A stretch of DNA of 38,606 bases from Phytopseudomonas dryadis (GCF_004327355.1 NZ_QJUM01000040.1:1-38606), one strand, 5' to 3'. Numbered from the stretch's first letter, positions 16,317 through 25,163 are shown. Notes: generated by a model from the letters alone, not told the origin. A program made the numbers and translations.

Positions 16317-18005
16317 ATGACCGAAAACTTCTGGAAGGACAAGTATCCCGTGGGGATCGCGGCCGACATCGATCCCGACCAGTACCCGAACATCCAGGCG
16401 GTACTGAAACAGTCCTGCCAACGCTTCGCCGACAAGCCCGCCTTCAGCAACCTGGGCAAGACCCTCACCTACGGCGAGCTGTACGAGCTGTCCGGCGCCT
16501 TCGCCGCCTACCTGCAGCAGCACACCGATCTGCAACCCGGCGACCGTATCGCCGTACAACTGCCCAACGTTCTGCAATACCCGGTGGTGGTGTTCGGCGC
16601 CCTGCGTGCCGGCCTGGTGGTGGTCAACACCAACCCCCTGTACACCGCCCGGGAAATGGAACACCAGTTCAACGACTCCGGCGCCAAGGCGCTGGTATGC
16701 CTGGCCAACATGGCCCACCTGGCCGAGCAGGTGGTGCCCAAGACCGGGGTCAAGACCGTGGTGGTGACCGAGGTCGGCGACCTGCTCTCGCCGTTCAAGC
16801 GCCTGCTGGTCAACGCCGTGGTCAAGTACGTGAAGAAGATGGTGCCGGCCTACAACCTGCCGCACGCGATCAAGCTCACCGCCGCCCTGAGCCAGGGGCA
16901 GGGGCGCGCCGTCAGCGAAGCCAGCCCGGATCATGAAGACATCGCCGTGCTGCAGTACACCGGCGGCACCACCGGCGTGGCCAAGGGCGCGATGCTGACC
17001 CATCGCAACCTGATCGCCAACATGCTGCAGTGCAAGGCCCTGATGGGCTCCAATCTCAACGAGGGCAGCGAGATCATCGTCGCGCCGCTGCCGCTGTACC
17101 ACATCTACGCCTTCACCTTTCACTGCATGGCGATGATGCTGATCGGCAACCACAACGTGCTGATCACCAACCCGCGCGACCTGCCGACCATGGTCAAGGA
17201 TCTGTCCAAGTTCAAGTTCAGCGCCTTCGTCGGCCTCAACACCCTGTTCGTGGCCCTGAGCAACAACCAGGACTTCCAGAAGCTCGACTTCTCGGCGCTC
17301 AAGGTCACCCTGTCCGGCGGTATGGCCCTGCAACTGGCGGCCGCCGAGCGCTGGAAGCAGGTCACCGGCTGCGCCATCTGCGAAGGCTACGGGCTCACCG
17401 AAACCAGCCCGGTGGCCTCGGTCAACCCGATCCAGAACATCCAGATCGGCACTATCGGCATCCCGGTGCCCTCGACCCTGTTCAAGGTGATCGACGACCA
17501 GGGCAATGACCTGGCGCTGGGCGAGATCGGCGAACTGTGCATCAAGGGCCCGCAGGTGATGAAGGGCTACTGGCAGCGTCAGGAAGCCACCGACGAAGTC
17601 ATCGATGCCGATGGCTGGTTCAAGTCCGGTGACATCGGTCTGATCCAGGAAGACGGCTACATCCGCATCGTCGACCGCAAGAAGGACATGATCCTGGTGT
17701 CCGGCTTCAACGTCTATCCCAACGAGCTGGAAGACGTGCTGGTGACCCTGCCCGAGGTGCTGCAGTGCGCCGCCATCGGCGTTCCGGACGAGCGTTCCGG
17801 CGAGGCGATCAAGGTGTTCGTGGTGGTCAAGCCGGGCATGACCCTGACCAAGGAACAGGTCATGGCGCACATGCACGACAACCTCACCGGCTACAAGCGG
17901 CCCAAGCAGGTCGAGTTCCGCGAGAGCCTGCCGACCACCAATGTCGGCAAGATCCTGCGCCGCGAGCTGCGTGACGAAGAGTTGAAGAAGCTGGGCAACA
18001 AATAG
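16317..18005 (+). CDS. fadD1: Long-chain fatty acid-CoA ligase, FadD1-type
   Basis: A 562-residue acyl-CoA synthetase and a paralogue of the preceding gene. It has YTGGTTGVAKGA at about 214-225, GYGLTETSP from about 357, WFKSGDIGLIQEDG, DRKKDMILVSGFNVYPNELE, and the catalytic lysine in NVGKILRREL. The ATG at 16317 has TTAGGAG at good spacing. A 289-bp gap after fadD2 suggests it has its own promoter. In P. aeruginosa, fadD1 prefers longer chains than fadD2; the same division here is inference. A terminator follows at 18028. Confidence 0.95.
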   Translation: MTENFWKDKYPVGIAADIDPDQYPNIQAVLKQSCQRFADKPAFSNLGKTLTYGELYELSGAFAAYLQQHTDLQPGDRIAVQLPNVLQYPVVVFGALRAGLVVVNTNPLYTAREMEHQFNDSGAKALVCLANMAHLAEQVVPKTGVKTVVVTEVGDLLSPFKRLLVNAVVKYVKKMVPAYNLPHAIKLTAALSQGQGRAVSEASPDHEDIAVLQYTGGTTGVAKGAMLTHRNLIANMLQCKALMGSNLNEGSEIIVAPLPLYHIYAFTFHCMAMMLIGNHNVLITNPRDLPTMVKDLSKFKFSAFVGLNTLFVALSNNQDFQKLDFSALKVTLSGGMALQLAAAERWKQVTGCAICEGYGLTETSPVASVNPIQNIQIGTIGIPVPSTLFKVIDDQGNDLALGEIGELCIKGPQVMKGYWQRQEATDEVIDADGWFKSGDIGLIQEDGYIRIVDRKKDMILVSGFNVYPNELEDVLVTLPEVLQCAAIGVPDERSGEAIKVFVVVKPGMTLTKEQVMAHMHDNLTGYKRPKQVEFRESLPTTNVGKILRRELRDEELKKLGNK

Positions 18006-18027
18006 CCCGCCGCATGCTGTACCGGAG

Positions 18028-18049
18028 GCCCTGCACTGCAGGGCTTTTT
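18028..18049 (+). terminator. Intrinsic terminator of fadD1
   Basis: GCCCTGC (18028-18034), the loop ACT and GCAGGGC (18038-18044) form a perfect 7-bp stem followed by TTTTT. It lies 23 bp after the fadD1 stop codon. Confidence 0.88.
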
Positions 18050-18054
18050 CATTG

Positions 18055-18357
18055 CACTTCAGTACCGCGGTTCGTTGGTACGCGCTTACCAGCGCACCGT
18101 ACTCGGCGCCTGGCATGAAGTGGACGACGCCATGGCCGCCTACCAGGCCCAGCAACGCCGTCACGATCATCTGCAAGAGGCCGTGGCGCAAAGCTGTGAA
18201 GAGCAGCAATACGCCCAGGGCACGGTGGACTACCTCAACGTGCTATCGGTGCAGCGCGCCTTGCTGGTCAATGAGGAGGAACTGGTGGACAGCAGCCAGG
18301 CAACTTCTCTGGCGCTGGTGGGGTTGTATCAGGCGTTAGGTGGCGGCTGGCAGGGTC
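18055..18357 (+). pseudogene. 3' relic of an OprM/NodT-type outer membrane efflux gene
   Basis: The frame reads ...LVRAYQRTVLGAWHEVDDA, MAAYQAQQRRHDHLQEAVAQS, then GTVDYLNVLSVQRALL and SLALVGLYQALGGGWQ. These are the C-terminal blocks of OprM-family channels, whose proteins normally end right after A-L-G-G-G-W. Only about 95 of some 480 residues remain. There is no start codon or ribosome binding site, several residues expected between AVAQS and GTVDYL are missing, and the frame runs on past the natural end. It is a decayed fragment wedged between the fadD1 terminator and the ABC transporter operon. Confidence 0.8.
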
Positions 18358-18425
18358 GATCGAGCCCTGACGGAGGCGCGATGTGCCGTTTGATCTTCTC
18401 GCCAGCAGGCGAAGCCTGTCCGGGA

Positions 18426-19193
18426 TTAATTGCGCACCCAGCGCTGCCGCGTCCAGCCGCTGAAGGCATCCACCGCGAGCACCAGCAGCAACATGGCAAG
18501 GATTACCGTGCTGGCCTGGGCTTCCTGAAACAGGCTGAGGCTCACGTACAGCATCTGGCCCAACCCGCCTGCACCGACGAAGCCCATGATCGCCGCCATG
18601 CGGATATTGTTTTCCCAGCGATAGAGGGTGTAGGCCAGCAGCTGTGGCCACAGGGAGGGCAGGGTGCCGTAACAGAAGGCCATCCACGCCCCGCCACCCT
18701 GCAGGCGAATGGCCGCGGCCGGCTCCTGTGGTGTGTTTTCCAGCGCTTCGGCGAACAGCCGGCCAAGCACTCCGGCGGTGTGCAGTGCCAGGGCCAGGGT
18801 GCCTGCGTTGGGGCCGAGGCCGGCGGCCAGTACCATCAGCACCGCCCAGACCAGCTCGGGGATGGCGCGCAGGGCGTTGAGCAGCAAGCGGGTGACGCTT
18901 TGCAGCGGCCAGCCCAGGCGACCAGCCGCGGGCAGGGCGAGGAACAGGCCCAGTACGGCGGCGAGCAGGGTGCCCAGCGCCGACATGGCCAGGGTTTCCA
19001 TGGCGCCCCGAGCAGTGGCCTGCAGGTGCTCGCTGCTGAAATCCGGGCTCATGAAGCGCAGCGCGTAGCTGCCCATCTGCCCGAGGCTGTCACCGCTGAC
19101 CAGGCTGAGCAGATCCAGGCCGAGGTAAATGAATGAGCCGATCACCGCGGCGGTGATGGCCAGCACCAGTAACCCGTTACCTAGGCGCTTCAT
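18426..19193 (-). CDS. PhnE-like ABC transporter permease 2 (probable selenium oxyanion uptake)
   Basis: A 255-residue inner-membrane permease of the PhnE type with about six helices. The EAA-like cytoplasmic loop is seen in RAIPELVWAVLMVLAAGLGP, and the C-terminal signature in RWENNIRMAAIMGFVGAGGL. It is the last gene of a four-gene minus-strand operon (binding protein, ATPase, two permeases) and overlaps permease 1 by 4 nt. The ATG of MKRLGNGLLVLA at 19193 is chosen because the longer frame is out of register with the family. Substrate inference comes from the divergent selD-mnmH genes. Confidence 0.88.
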   Translation of the reverse strand: MKRLGNGLLVLAITAAVIGSFIYLGLDLLSLVSGDSLGQMGSYALRFMSPDFSSEHLQATARGAMETLAMSALGTLLAAVLGLFLALPAAGRLGWPLQSVTRLLLNALRAIPELVWAVLMVLAAGLGPNAGTLALALHTAGVLGRLFAEALENTPQEPAAAIRLQGGGAWMAFCYGTLPSLWPQLLAYTLYRWENNIRMAAIMGFVGAGGLGQMLYVSLSLFQEAQASTVILAMLLLVLAVDAFSGWTRQRWVRN

Positions 19194-20017
19194 GCGAACC
19201 TCCCGCGCAGCAGGCGGCTGAGCTGGTCGGCCAGTAGCACCAGCACCAGGAAGGTCAGCAACATGCTCGCTACCTCGGCACCGGCGAACATGCGCATGGA
19301 CAGGTCGATCTGTTGGCCCAGGCCGCCTGCGCCGACGAAACCCATCACCACCGAGGCGCGTACCGCACATTCCCAGCGGTACACCGTGTAAGAGGTCAGT
19401 TCCGCCGCCGCATTGGGCAATACACCGTAGGCGAATGCCGCCAGGCGTCCGCTGCCCGATTGCAGCAGGGCATGCACCGGACGTTGATCCACCGATTCGA
19501 AGATTTCCGCATAGACCTTGCCGAGCATCCCCGCGTAGGTGATGGCGATGGCCAGCACGCCCGCGGTAGGGCCGAGGCCGACGGCACGCACGAACAGCAG
19601 TGCCCAGACGATTTCCGGCACGCTGCGCAGGATGATCAGCAACCCGCGCACCGGCCAGCGCAGACATTGACCGAGCAGGCTGGGGCGCCCGCCGCGGGAC
19701 GCCGCCGACAAGGACAGCGCGCGGCTGGCCAGCAGGCTTGCCGGCACCGCCAGCAGCAGAGCCAGGGCCATGCCCGCAGTGGCGATGGCCAGGGTCTGCA
19801 GGGTGGCTTCCAGCAGCAGGGCAAGGAAGTCGGCATCCTGAGCCGGCGGCCAGAAGTCCTTGAGGAAGCTGCCCATCGACTGGCTGCTGTCCGGCTGCAG
19901 CAGTACCGTCAGATCCAGCTCGGCCAGCCGGATACCCGGCCATAGTAGGGCAAGGGCCAGCAGGCTCAGGAGCAGACGTGGAGCGGCCGCGGGATCGCGC
20001 CGGTCGCTTCTCAGCAT
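19190..20017 (-). CDS. PhnE-like ABC transporter permease 1 (probable selenium oxyanion uptake)
   Basis: A 275-residue permease homologous to its neighbour. An N-terminal helix (LLLSLLALALLWPGIRL) is followed by about five more. It has RSVPEIVWALLFVRAVGLGP and RWECAVRASVVMGFVGAGGL, the same two signature blocks as permease 2. Two different permeases imply a heterodimeric channel. The ATG at 20017 overlaps the ATPase stop by 7 nt. A phosphonate or phosphite role cannot be excluded on sequence alone. Confidence 0.88.
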   Translation of the reverse strand: MLRSDRRDPAAAPRLLLSLLALALLWPGIRLAELDLTVLLQPDSSQSMGSFLKDFWPPAQDADFLALLLEATLQTLAIATAGMALALLLAVPASLLASRALSLSAASRGGRPSLLGQCLRWPVRGLLIILRSVPEIVWALLFVRAVGLGPTAGVLAIAITYAGMLGKVYAEIFESVDQRPVHALLQSGSGRLAAFAYGVLPNAAAELTSYTVYRWECAVRASVVMGFVGAGGLGQQIDLSMRMFAGAEVASMLLTFLVLVLLADQLSRLLRGRFA

Positions 20018-20808
20018 CGCGGTGCCCAAAGGCTGGCGGACGCCTCGCTGTGGGGTGCCGGGCTCAGTTGCTCGTTGGCATACAAGGCATCCAGGCGCTG
20101 CCGGTCGACTTCGCTGGCGTTCAGGTCGAAGACGACCTGCCCATCGCGGATGCCGATGATGCGCGGGAAATGCGCCAGGGCAAGTTCCACCGTATGCAGG
20201 CTGGCGACCAAGGTCACCTGATTGGCCTCTGCATGGCGGCAGAGTAGCGACAGCGTGTGCTCGGCCAGGCGCGGATCCATCGCCGAGACCGGTTCGTCGG
20301 CGAGCAGCAGCTCTGGCGCCTGATACAGGGCCCGGGCAATGCCGACCCGTTGCAACTGACCGCCAGACAGCTGGCCGCAGCGGGCGAACAGCTTGTCGGC
20401 CAGATCCAGCTTCGCCAGCTCGGCGCGTGCGCCGGGAATGTCCAGTGGGTGCAGCAGGTTCAGCAGGCTCTTGCCCAGGCCCCACTGGCCGAGCTTGCCG
20501 GCCAGCACCGCAGTGATCACCCGCTGCCGCGCAGGCAGCGGCGGCGCCTGATGAATCAGGCCGATGCGCGCGCGCAGCCGCTGCCGTCGGCGGCTCGACA
20601 GTTGCCAGGGGCTTTCACCAAGCACCTCAAGCTCGCCCGTGCTCGGTGCCAGCGCCGTGGCCAGCAGATTGAGCAGGCTCGACTTGCCGGCGCCGGACGG
20701 GCCGATGATCGCCACCCGCTCGCCGCGAGCGATGCTCAGGTGCAGATCCTCGAGTGCCTGAACGCCGTTGCCGTGCCTGAGGCCGATGCCGGACAGGCGC
20801 AGGGTCAT
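20011..20808 (-). CDS. ABC transporter ATP-binding protein, PhnC-like (probable selenium oxyanion uptake)
   Basis: A 265-residue ABC ATPase. Walker A is GPSGAGKS at 36-43, the signature is LSGGQLQRVGIARAL from 147, Walker B is LLLADEP at 167-173, and the switch histidine is in ASLHTVEL. This resembles PhnC-type ATPases. The start ATG overlaps the stop of the binding-protein gene (ATGA at 20805-20808), so translation is coupled. It energises the two permeases encoded downstream. Confidence 0.92.
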   Translation of the reverse strand: MTLRLSGIGLRHGNGVQALEDLHLSIARGERVAIIGPSGAGKSSLLNLLATALAPSTGELEVLGESPWQLSSRRRQRLRARIGLIHQAPPLPARQRVITAVLAGKLGQWGLGKSLLNLLHPLDIPGARAELAKLDLADKLFARCGQLSGGQLQRVGIARALYQAPELLLADEPVSAMDPRLAEHTLSLLCRHAEANQVTLVASLHTVELALAHFPRIIGIRDGQVVFDLNASEVDRQRLDALYANEQLSPAPHSEASASLWAPRC

Positions 20809-21656
20809 TTCAGCAGGTCGGCAGCACGGGCAGCCTCTTCGATGCCCTTGTAGTTCTCGGGTTTGGTGTCGATGAAGCGGCTCGCCGCCTGCAGATCGAG
20901 GATCGCCTTGTGCTCCGGATTGGCCGGGTCGAGGGTCAGGAAGGCCTGCTTGATCTTCTCGGCCAGCGCCGGGTTGAGGGTGCCGCGTACCGTCCAGTTG
21001 TAATCGAAGTAAGTCGGTGTGGTGGCGAACACCTTGACCTTGCCGGTATCGACCTTGCCGGTGTTGACCAGCTTGTCCCATACGCTGGCGTTGAGCACGC
21101 CGGCATCGACCTTGCCAGCCTGCACCCAGGCGGCGGTGGCGTCATGGGCACCGGAGTAGGCCACGCGGCTGAAGAAGGTTTCCGGCTTGATACCGTCCTG
21201 CAGCATGAAGTAGCGCGGCATCAGGCTGCCCGAGGTAGACGACACCGAGCCGAAGGCGAAGGTCTTGCCCTTCAGGTCGGCCAGCGACTTCACGTTCGGG
21301 TCGGCGGTGATGAACGTGCTGGTGAACTCGGCATCCTGTTCGCGCTGCACCAGGGGAATGGCGTTGCCCGTCTTCAGATGCACTTGCACGAAGGTGAAAC
21401 CGCCCAGCCAGGCCATGTCGAGGCGATCGGTGGCCAGCGCCTCGACCACTGCCGGGTAGTCCGCCACCGGGACGAACTCGACCTTCATGCCCAATTGCTG
21501 CTCCAGGTAGGCACCCAGCGGCTTGAACTTGCGCAGCAGTTCGGTCGGCGCCTCGTCGGGAATGGCCGATACGCGCAGGGTTTCGGCGGCGTGGGCAGTC
21601 AGGGCGGAAACCGACAGGGCGAGGCCGGCGGCGAGCGTCAGGGTGCGCTTGAGCAT
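20805..21656 (-). CDS. PhnD-like periplasmic binding protein, putative selenate/selenite ABC transporter
   Basis: A 283-residue periplasmic oxyanion-binding protein. It has a signal peptide (MLKRTLTLAAGLALSVSALT, likely cleaved after AHA near residue 23) and the PhnD-like body: RVSAIPDEAPTELLRKFKPL near the start, LDMAWLGGFTF, and FGSVSSTSGSLMPRYFM. The ATG at 21656 has GGAGAAC upstream; an in-frame upstream start lacks these features. RefSeq has a family named putative selenate ABC transporter substrate-binding protein, defined by proximity to selD, and this gene is divergent from selD with about 160 bp between them. The substrate is therefore inferred from context, with phosphonate or phosphite as the alternative. 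Confidence 0.82.
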   Translation of the reverse strand: MLKRTLTLAAGLALSVSALTAHAAETLRVSAIPDEAPTELLRKFKPLGAYLEQQLGMKVEFVPVADYPAVVEALATDRLDMAWLGGFTFVQVHLKTGNAIPLVQREQDAEFTSTFITADPNVKSLADLKGKTFAFGSVSSTSGSLMPRYFMLQDGIKPETFFSRVAYSGAHDATAAWVQAGKVDAGVLNASVWDKLVNTGKVDTGKVKVFATTPTYFDYNWTVRGTLNPALAEKIKQAFLTLDPANPEHKAILDLQAASRFIDTKPENYKGIEEAARAADLLK

Positions 21657-21815
21657 GGGAGTTCTCCGGTTCAATAGCGGAAAAAACGGATAGCAGCGCC
21701 AGGACAGGCGCTGCAAAGGATTCGTTAGAGAGCGCGGCGATTATAGGAGGCGCCGCGAGAAAGACCAGCTTTGCTAGAATCCGCGCCCTGTTTCCCAGTT
21801 GCCGAGAGCGTTGCC

Positions 21816-22850
21816 ATGAGTGAGCCGATCCGCCTGACCCAGTACAGCCATGGTGCCGGTTGCGGCTGCAAGATTTCCCCCAAGGTGCTGGAGGTAATCC
21901 TCGCAGGCAGCGGCGCACAGAATCTCGACCCGAATCTCTGGGTGGGCAATGCCTCCCGGGACGATGCCGCCGTGTATGCCCTCGACGAGGAGCGCGGCGT
22001 GGTCTCGACCACCGACTTCTTCATGCCCATCGTCGACGACCCCTTCGACTTCGGTCGCATCGCCGCCACCAATGCGATCAGCGACATCTACGCCATGGGC
22101 GGCGACCCGCTGATGGCCATCGCCATTCTCGGCTGGCCGGTCAATCTGTTGCCGCCGGAAGTCGCACGCGAGGTGATCCGCGGTGGCCGCGCAGTTTGCG
22201 ATGCCGCCGGTATTCCGCTGGCCGGCGGGCATTCCATCGACGCGCCGGAGCCGATCTTCGGCCTGGCGGTAACCGGCGTGGTGCAGAAGAAACACATGAA
22301 ACGCAATGACACCGCCCAGGTCGGCGACACGCTGTACCTGACCAAGCCGCTGGGTATCGGCATTCTCACCACCGCTGAGAAAAAAGCCAGGCTGCGTGCC
22401 GAAGACGTCGGCCTGGCCCGTGACTGGATGTGCACCCTGAACAAGCCGGGCAGCCGCTTCGGCAAACTCGGTGGGGTCACGGCGATGACCGACGTCACCG
22501 GCTTTGGCCTGCTCGGGCACCTGGTGGAAATGGCCGACGGCGCGCGGCTCAGCGCGCGCCTGGACTATGCCGCCGTGCCGCGCCTGCCGGGCGTCGAGCA
22601 CTACCTCGCCGAGGGTTGCGTACCGGGTGGCACGCTGCGCAATTTCGACAGCTACGGCGAGCGCATCGAGGCGCTCAGTGACGAGCAGCGCGACCTGCTC
22701 TGTGATCCGCAGACCAGCGGCGGTCTGTTGATCGCCGTCAGCGAGCAGGGCGAGGCCGAGTTCCTTGCGCTCGCCGCCGAACTGGGGCTGGAACTGGCGC
22801 CCATCGGTGTGCTGGTCGAACGACAGCGTCACGCGGTAGAGGTGTTCTGA
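21816..22850 (+). CDS. selD: Selenide, water dikinase SelD (selenophosphate synthetase)
   Basis: A 344-residue enzyme that makes selenophosphate from selenide and ATP, the selenium donor for selenocysteine and 2-selenouridine. The active site is HGAGCGCKISP with C16 and K19, equivalent to C17 and K20 of E. coli. The catalytic residue is Cys, not selenocysteine, and no in-frame UGA is present. Other AIRS-family blocks are DDAAVYAL, GRIAATNAISDIYAMGGDP and TDVTGFGLLGHL. The start is the ATG of MSEPIRLTQYSH. A -10-like TAGAAT lies just upstream near 21775. The stop overlaps the mnmH start by 1 nt. Confidence 0.97.
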   Translation: MSEPIRLTQYSHGAGCGCKISPKVLEVILAGSGAQNLDPNLWVGNASRDDAAVYALDEERGVVSTTDFFMPIVDDPFDFGRIAATNAISDIYAMGGDPLMAIAILGWPVNLLPPEVAREVIRGGRAVCDAAGIPLAGGHSIDAPEPIFGLAVTGVVQKKHMKRNDTAQVGDTLYLTKPLGIGILTTAEKKARLRAEDVGLARDWMCTLNKPGSRFGKLGGVTAMTDVTGFGLLGHLVEMADGARLSARLDYAAVPRLPGVEHYLAEGCVPGGTLRNFDSYGERIEALSDEQRDLLCDPQTSGGLLIAVSEQGEAEFLALAAELGLELAPIGVLVERQRHAVEVF

Positions 22851-23944
22851 TGCGCGACGACGCCCACAACTACCGCGAGCTGTTTCTCACCGATGTACCG
22901 ATGATGGATACCCGTGCACCGGTGGAGTTCGTCAAAGGTGCCTTCCCTGGCGTCGTCAACTTGCCGCTGATGAACGACCTGGAGCGGCAGAAAGTCGGCA
23001 CCTGCTACAAGCAGCACGGCCAGGCAGCCGCCATCGAGCTGGGCCACCAACTGGTCGGCGGCCAGACCAAGGCGCAACGGGTCGAAGCCTGGGTGGCCTT
23101 CGCCGAGGCCAATCCCCAGGGCTATCTGTACTGCTTCCGCGGCGGGTTGCGTTCGCAGATCGTCCAGCAATGGCTCAAGGAAGCCGGCATCGACTACCCG
23201 CGGGTGGTCGGTGGCTACAAGGCCATGCGCACCTTCCTGCTGGAGACCCTCGAACAGGCGGTGGCGCAGTGTCGGTTCGTGGTCGTCGGCGGCATGACCG
23301 GTACCGGCAAGACCGATGTGCTGGCGCAACTGCCCAATGCGCTGGATCTGGAAGGCCATGCCAATCATCGCGGCTCCAGCTTTGGCAAGCGCGCCACCGG
23401 CCAGCCGGCACAGATCGACTTCGAGAATGCCCTGGCCATCGACCTGCTCAGGAAGCGCGCGGCGGGCATCGAGCAGTTCGTGGTGGAAGACGAGGGGCGT
23501 ATCGTCGGTAGCTGCAACGTGCCGCTGGCGCTGTACCAGGGTATGCAGCGCTATCCGCTGGTCTGGCTGGAGGACAGTTTCGACAACCGTGTCGAACGGA
23601 TCCTGCGCGACTACGTGGTCAATCTGTGCGCCGAGTTCATCGGCGTGCAGGGTGAAGACAGCGGCTTCGGACTGTTCGCCGAGCGGCTGCTGCAGAGCCT
23701 GAACAATATCCACAAACGCCTGGGCGGTGAGCGCCATCAGCGCCTGCTGGCCATCATGCAGGCTGCCCTGGACGAGCAGCGGCGCAGCGGTACGGTAGAG
23801 CTGCACCGTGGTTGGATCGAAGGTCTGCTGCGTGAGTACTACGACCCGATGTACGCCTATCAGCGCGACAGCAAGGCCGAGCGAATCGAGTTCGCCGGCG
23901 ATGAAGCGGCGGTCATCGCCTACCTGCGTGAGCGCCGCGCCTGA
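22850..23944 (+). CDS. mnmH: tRNA 2-selenouridine synthase MnmH (SelU/YbbB)
   Basis: A 364-residue enzyme that replaces sulfur of 2-thiouridine in the tRNA wobble position with selenium, using selenophosphate from SelD. An N-terminal rhodanese domain carries the catalytic C95 in YCFRGGLRSQ (C97 in E. coli). A second domain has a P-loop GGMTGTGKT at 147-155, followed by LDLEGHANHRGSSFG. Length is as expected. It follows selD with a TGATG junction, so the two are one operon. No selA, selB or selC is in the window, so the only visible use of selenophosphate here is tRNA modification. Confidence 0.97.
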   Translation: MRDDAHNYRELFLTDVPMMDTRAPVEFVKGAFPGVVNLPLMNDLERQKVGTCYKQHGQAAAIELGHQLVGGQTKAQRVEAWVAFAEANPQGYLYCFRGGLRSQIVQQWLKEAGIDYPRVVGGYKAMRTFLLETLEQAVAQCRFVVVGGMTGTGKTDVLAQLPNALDLEGHANHRGSSFGKRATGQPAQIDFENALAIDLLRKRAAGIEQFVVEDEGRIVGSCNVPLALYQGMQRYPLVWLEDSFDNRVERILRDYVVNLCAEFIGVQGEDSGFGLFAERLLQSLNNIHKRLGGERHQRLLAIMQAALDEQRRSGTVELHRGWIEGLLREYYDPMYAYQRDSKAERIEFAGDEAAVIAYLRERRA

Positions 23945-23949
23945 GGGCA

Positions 23950-24264
23950 TCAGCCGGTTCGCGTGTGAAAGTGCCCGCTGCCCGGCTTGAAACGCGCGGC
24001 CATGGCCATCAGCGCCAGGGTGGCCACGGCCATGGCCAGCCAGCTCAGCCGCAGGTCATCGGTGTACTGGCGCAACACACCGGCAGCCAGGGCGCCAAGG
24101 CCCATGATCACGATAGGCAGGCTGGTTAGCAGGCTGGCGCCGACATGACCCAGGCCGGTGTCGAGCTGGATGCGGTCGAGCAGCGGGCCGACCGCCGCCA
24201 GCACCGGGCGCAGGTTGAGGCCGAGCAGAACGATGGCGACCAACAGCAGGGGCTGATGTTTCAT
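23950..24264 (-). pseudogene. Truncated MFS transporter gene (CynX/NimT-like), first quarter only
   Basis: The 104-residue frame starts MKHQPLLLVAIVLLGLNLRP, a strong match to the first helix of CynX/NimT-type MFS transporters. It continues through three helices (VGPLLDRIQ, LLTSLPIVIMGLGALAAGVL, LAMAVATLALMAMAARF). It then ends in unrelated KPGSGHFHTRTG before a stop 6 bp from the mnmH stop. Full members have about 390-400 residues. The rest has been deleted, with a breakpoint near 23985. The start overlaps the EamA gene stop by 4 nt, so it was once the second gene of that operon. Confidence 0.75.
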
Positions 24265-25163
24265 CGCGTGTTCTCCTGCGCGCCACGCCAGGCGACCAGC
24301 AGCACGCCGCCGACGATGCACAGCGCCGCCAGCAGCATCGCCAGGCTGCCGCGCTCGTCCAGCAGGCCGATGGCCATGGCCGCACCGAGCATCGCCGCCA
24401 CCGAGCCGATCTGGCTGAGGAACACCGCGCCAGCCAGTTTCTGCAGCACGAAATACAGGGCGTAGACGATGGCGAACAACGCCATTTGCACCAGCAGCAG
24501 GGCGATCGCCATGCCGCTGTCCAGGTCAGGGTTGAGCCTTACGTCGAATAGCGCCAGAGGCAGCAGGAGCAGGGCACCGCCCAGCAGCATGCCCGGTGCC
24601 AGCGACAACGGGCTGGCGCCCGCGGGCCAGCGGCGCGAGCGGTAGATGTTGCCCAGCGCCAGGAACAGCGGCACGGCCAGCGCGGCGATGACCCACGGCA
24701 ACGGGCTGTCGCCGCTGTGCAGCTTGTCCAGCGCCAGCAGCAGGCTGCCGCCCAGGCCGATGCAGATGCCCAGCAGGCGCACGCGGCTCAGCGGCTCCAT
24801 GCGCAAGGCCAGGGCCAGGAGGTAGGTGATCAGCGGCGGAAACGCCAGGCACATGGAGGCGAAGCCGGCACCGACATGGGGTATGGCGCTGAACAACAGG
24901 CCATTGGGCAGGGCGATGCTGAGCAGGCCGGAGACCAGGTAGTAGCGTTGCAGACGAGGCGCCAGGCCCGGGGCCTCGCCACGCAGGCGGGTGAACAGGA
25001 GCAACAGCAGGCCGCCGCCGAGCAGGCTCCACAGCAGATAGGCCACGGGTGACCAGCCCGTGCTGGCAGCCAGTTTCACCAGATTGCTGGTCAACCCCAT
25101 CAGGGCACCGATGCCGAGCAACAGCAGAAGCGCCAGGAGCGGGCGTGAATTGGCAGGTGACAT
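24261..25163 (-). CDS. EamA-family (DMT superfamily) transporter
   Basis: A 300-residue inner-membrane protein with ten predicted helices in two EamA halves. The first half begins around LLLLLGIGALMGLTSNLVKL and the second around WVIAALAVPLFLALGNIYRS. Family members export amino acids, metabolites or drugs; the substrate is unknown. I prefer the ATG at 25163 (MSPANSRP) because GATGAGG lies 7-13 bases before it; an in-frame ATG at 25175 is possible. It is divergent from the MarR gene and the palindrome between them suggests shared control. Confidence 0.88.
   Translation of the reverse strand: MSPANSRPLLALLLLLGIGALMGLTSNLVKLAASTGWSPVAYLLWSLLGGGLLLLLFTRLRGEAPGLAPRLQRYYLVSGLLSIALPNGLLFSAIPHVGAGFASMCLAFPPLITYLLALALRMEPLSRVRLLGICIGLGGSLLLALDKLHSGDSPLPWVIAALAVPLFLALGNIYRSRRWPAGASPLSLAPGMLLGGALLLLPLALFDVRLNPDLDSGMAIALLLVQMALFAIVYALYFVLQKLAGAVFLSQIGSVAAMLGAAMAIGLLDERGSLAMLLAALCIVGGVLLVAWRGAQENTR

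Noticed and set aside
14111..18209. Long minus-strand frames antisense to fadD2 and fadD1
   Set aside because: Both plus-strand genes have complete acyl-CoA ligase motifs; the two antisense frames resemble each other only because the genes are paralogues.
18075..19136. 353-codon plus-strand frame running from the OprM relic across permease 2
   Set aside because: Only the first 95 codons are protein-like; the rest is antisense to the permease gene.
21816..22850. Selenocysteine-containing SelD
   Set aside because: The catalytic position is a normal Cys codon in GAGCGCK and no in-frame TGA occurs before the stop.
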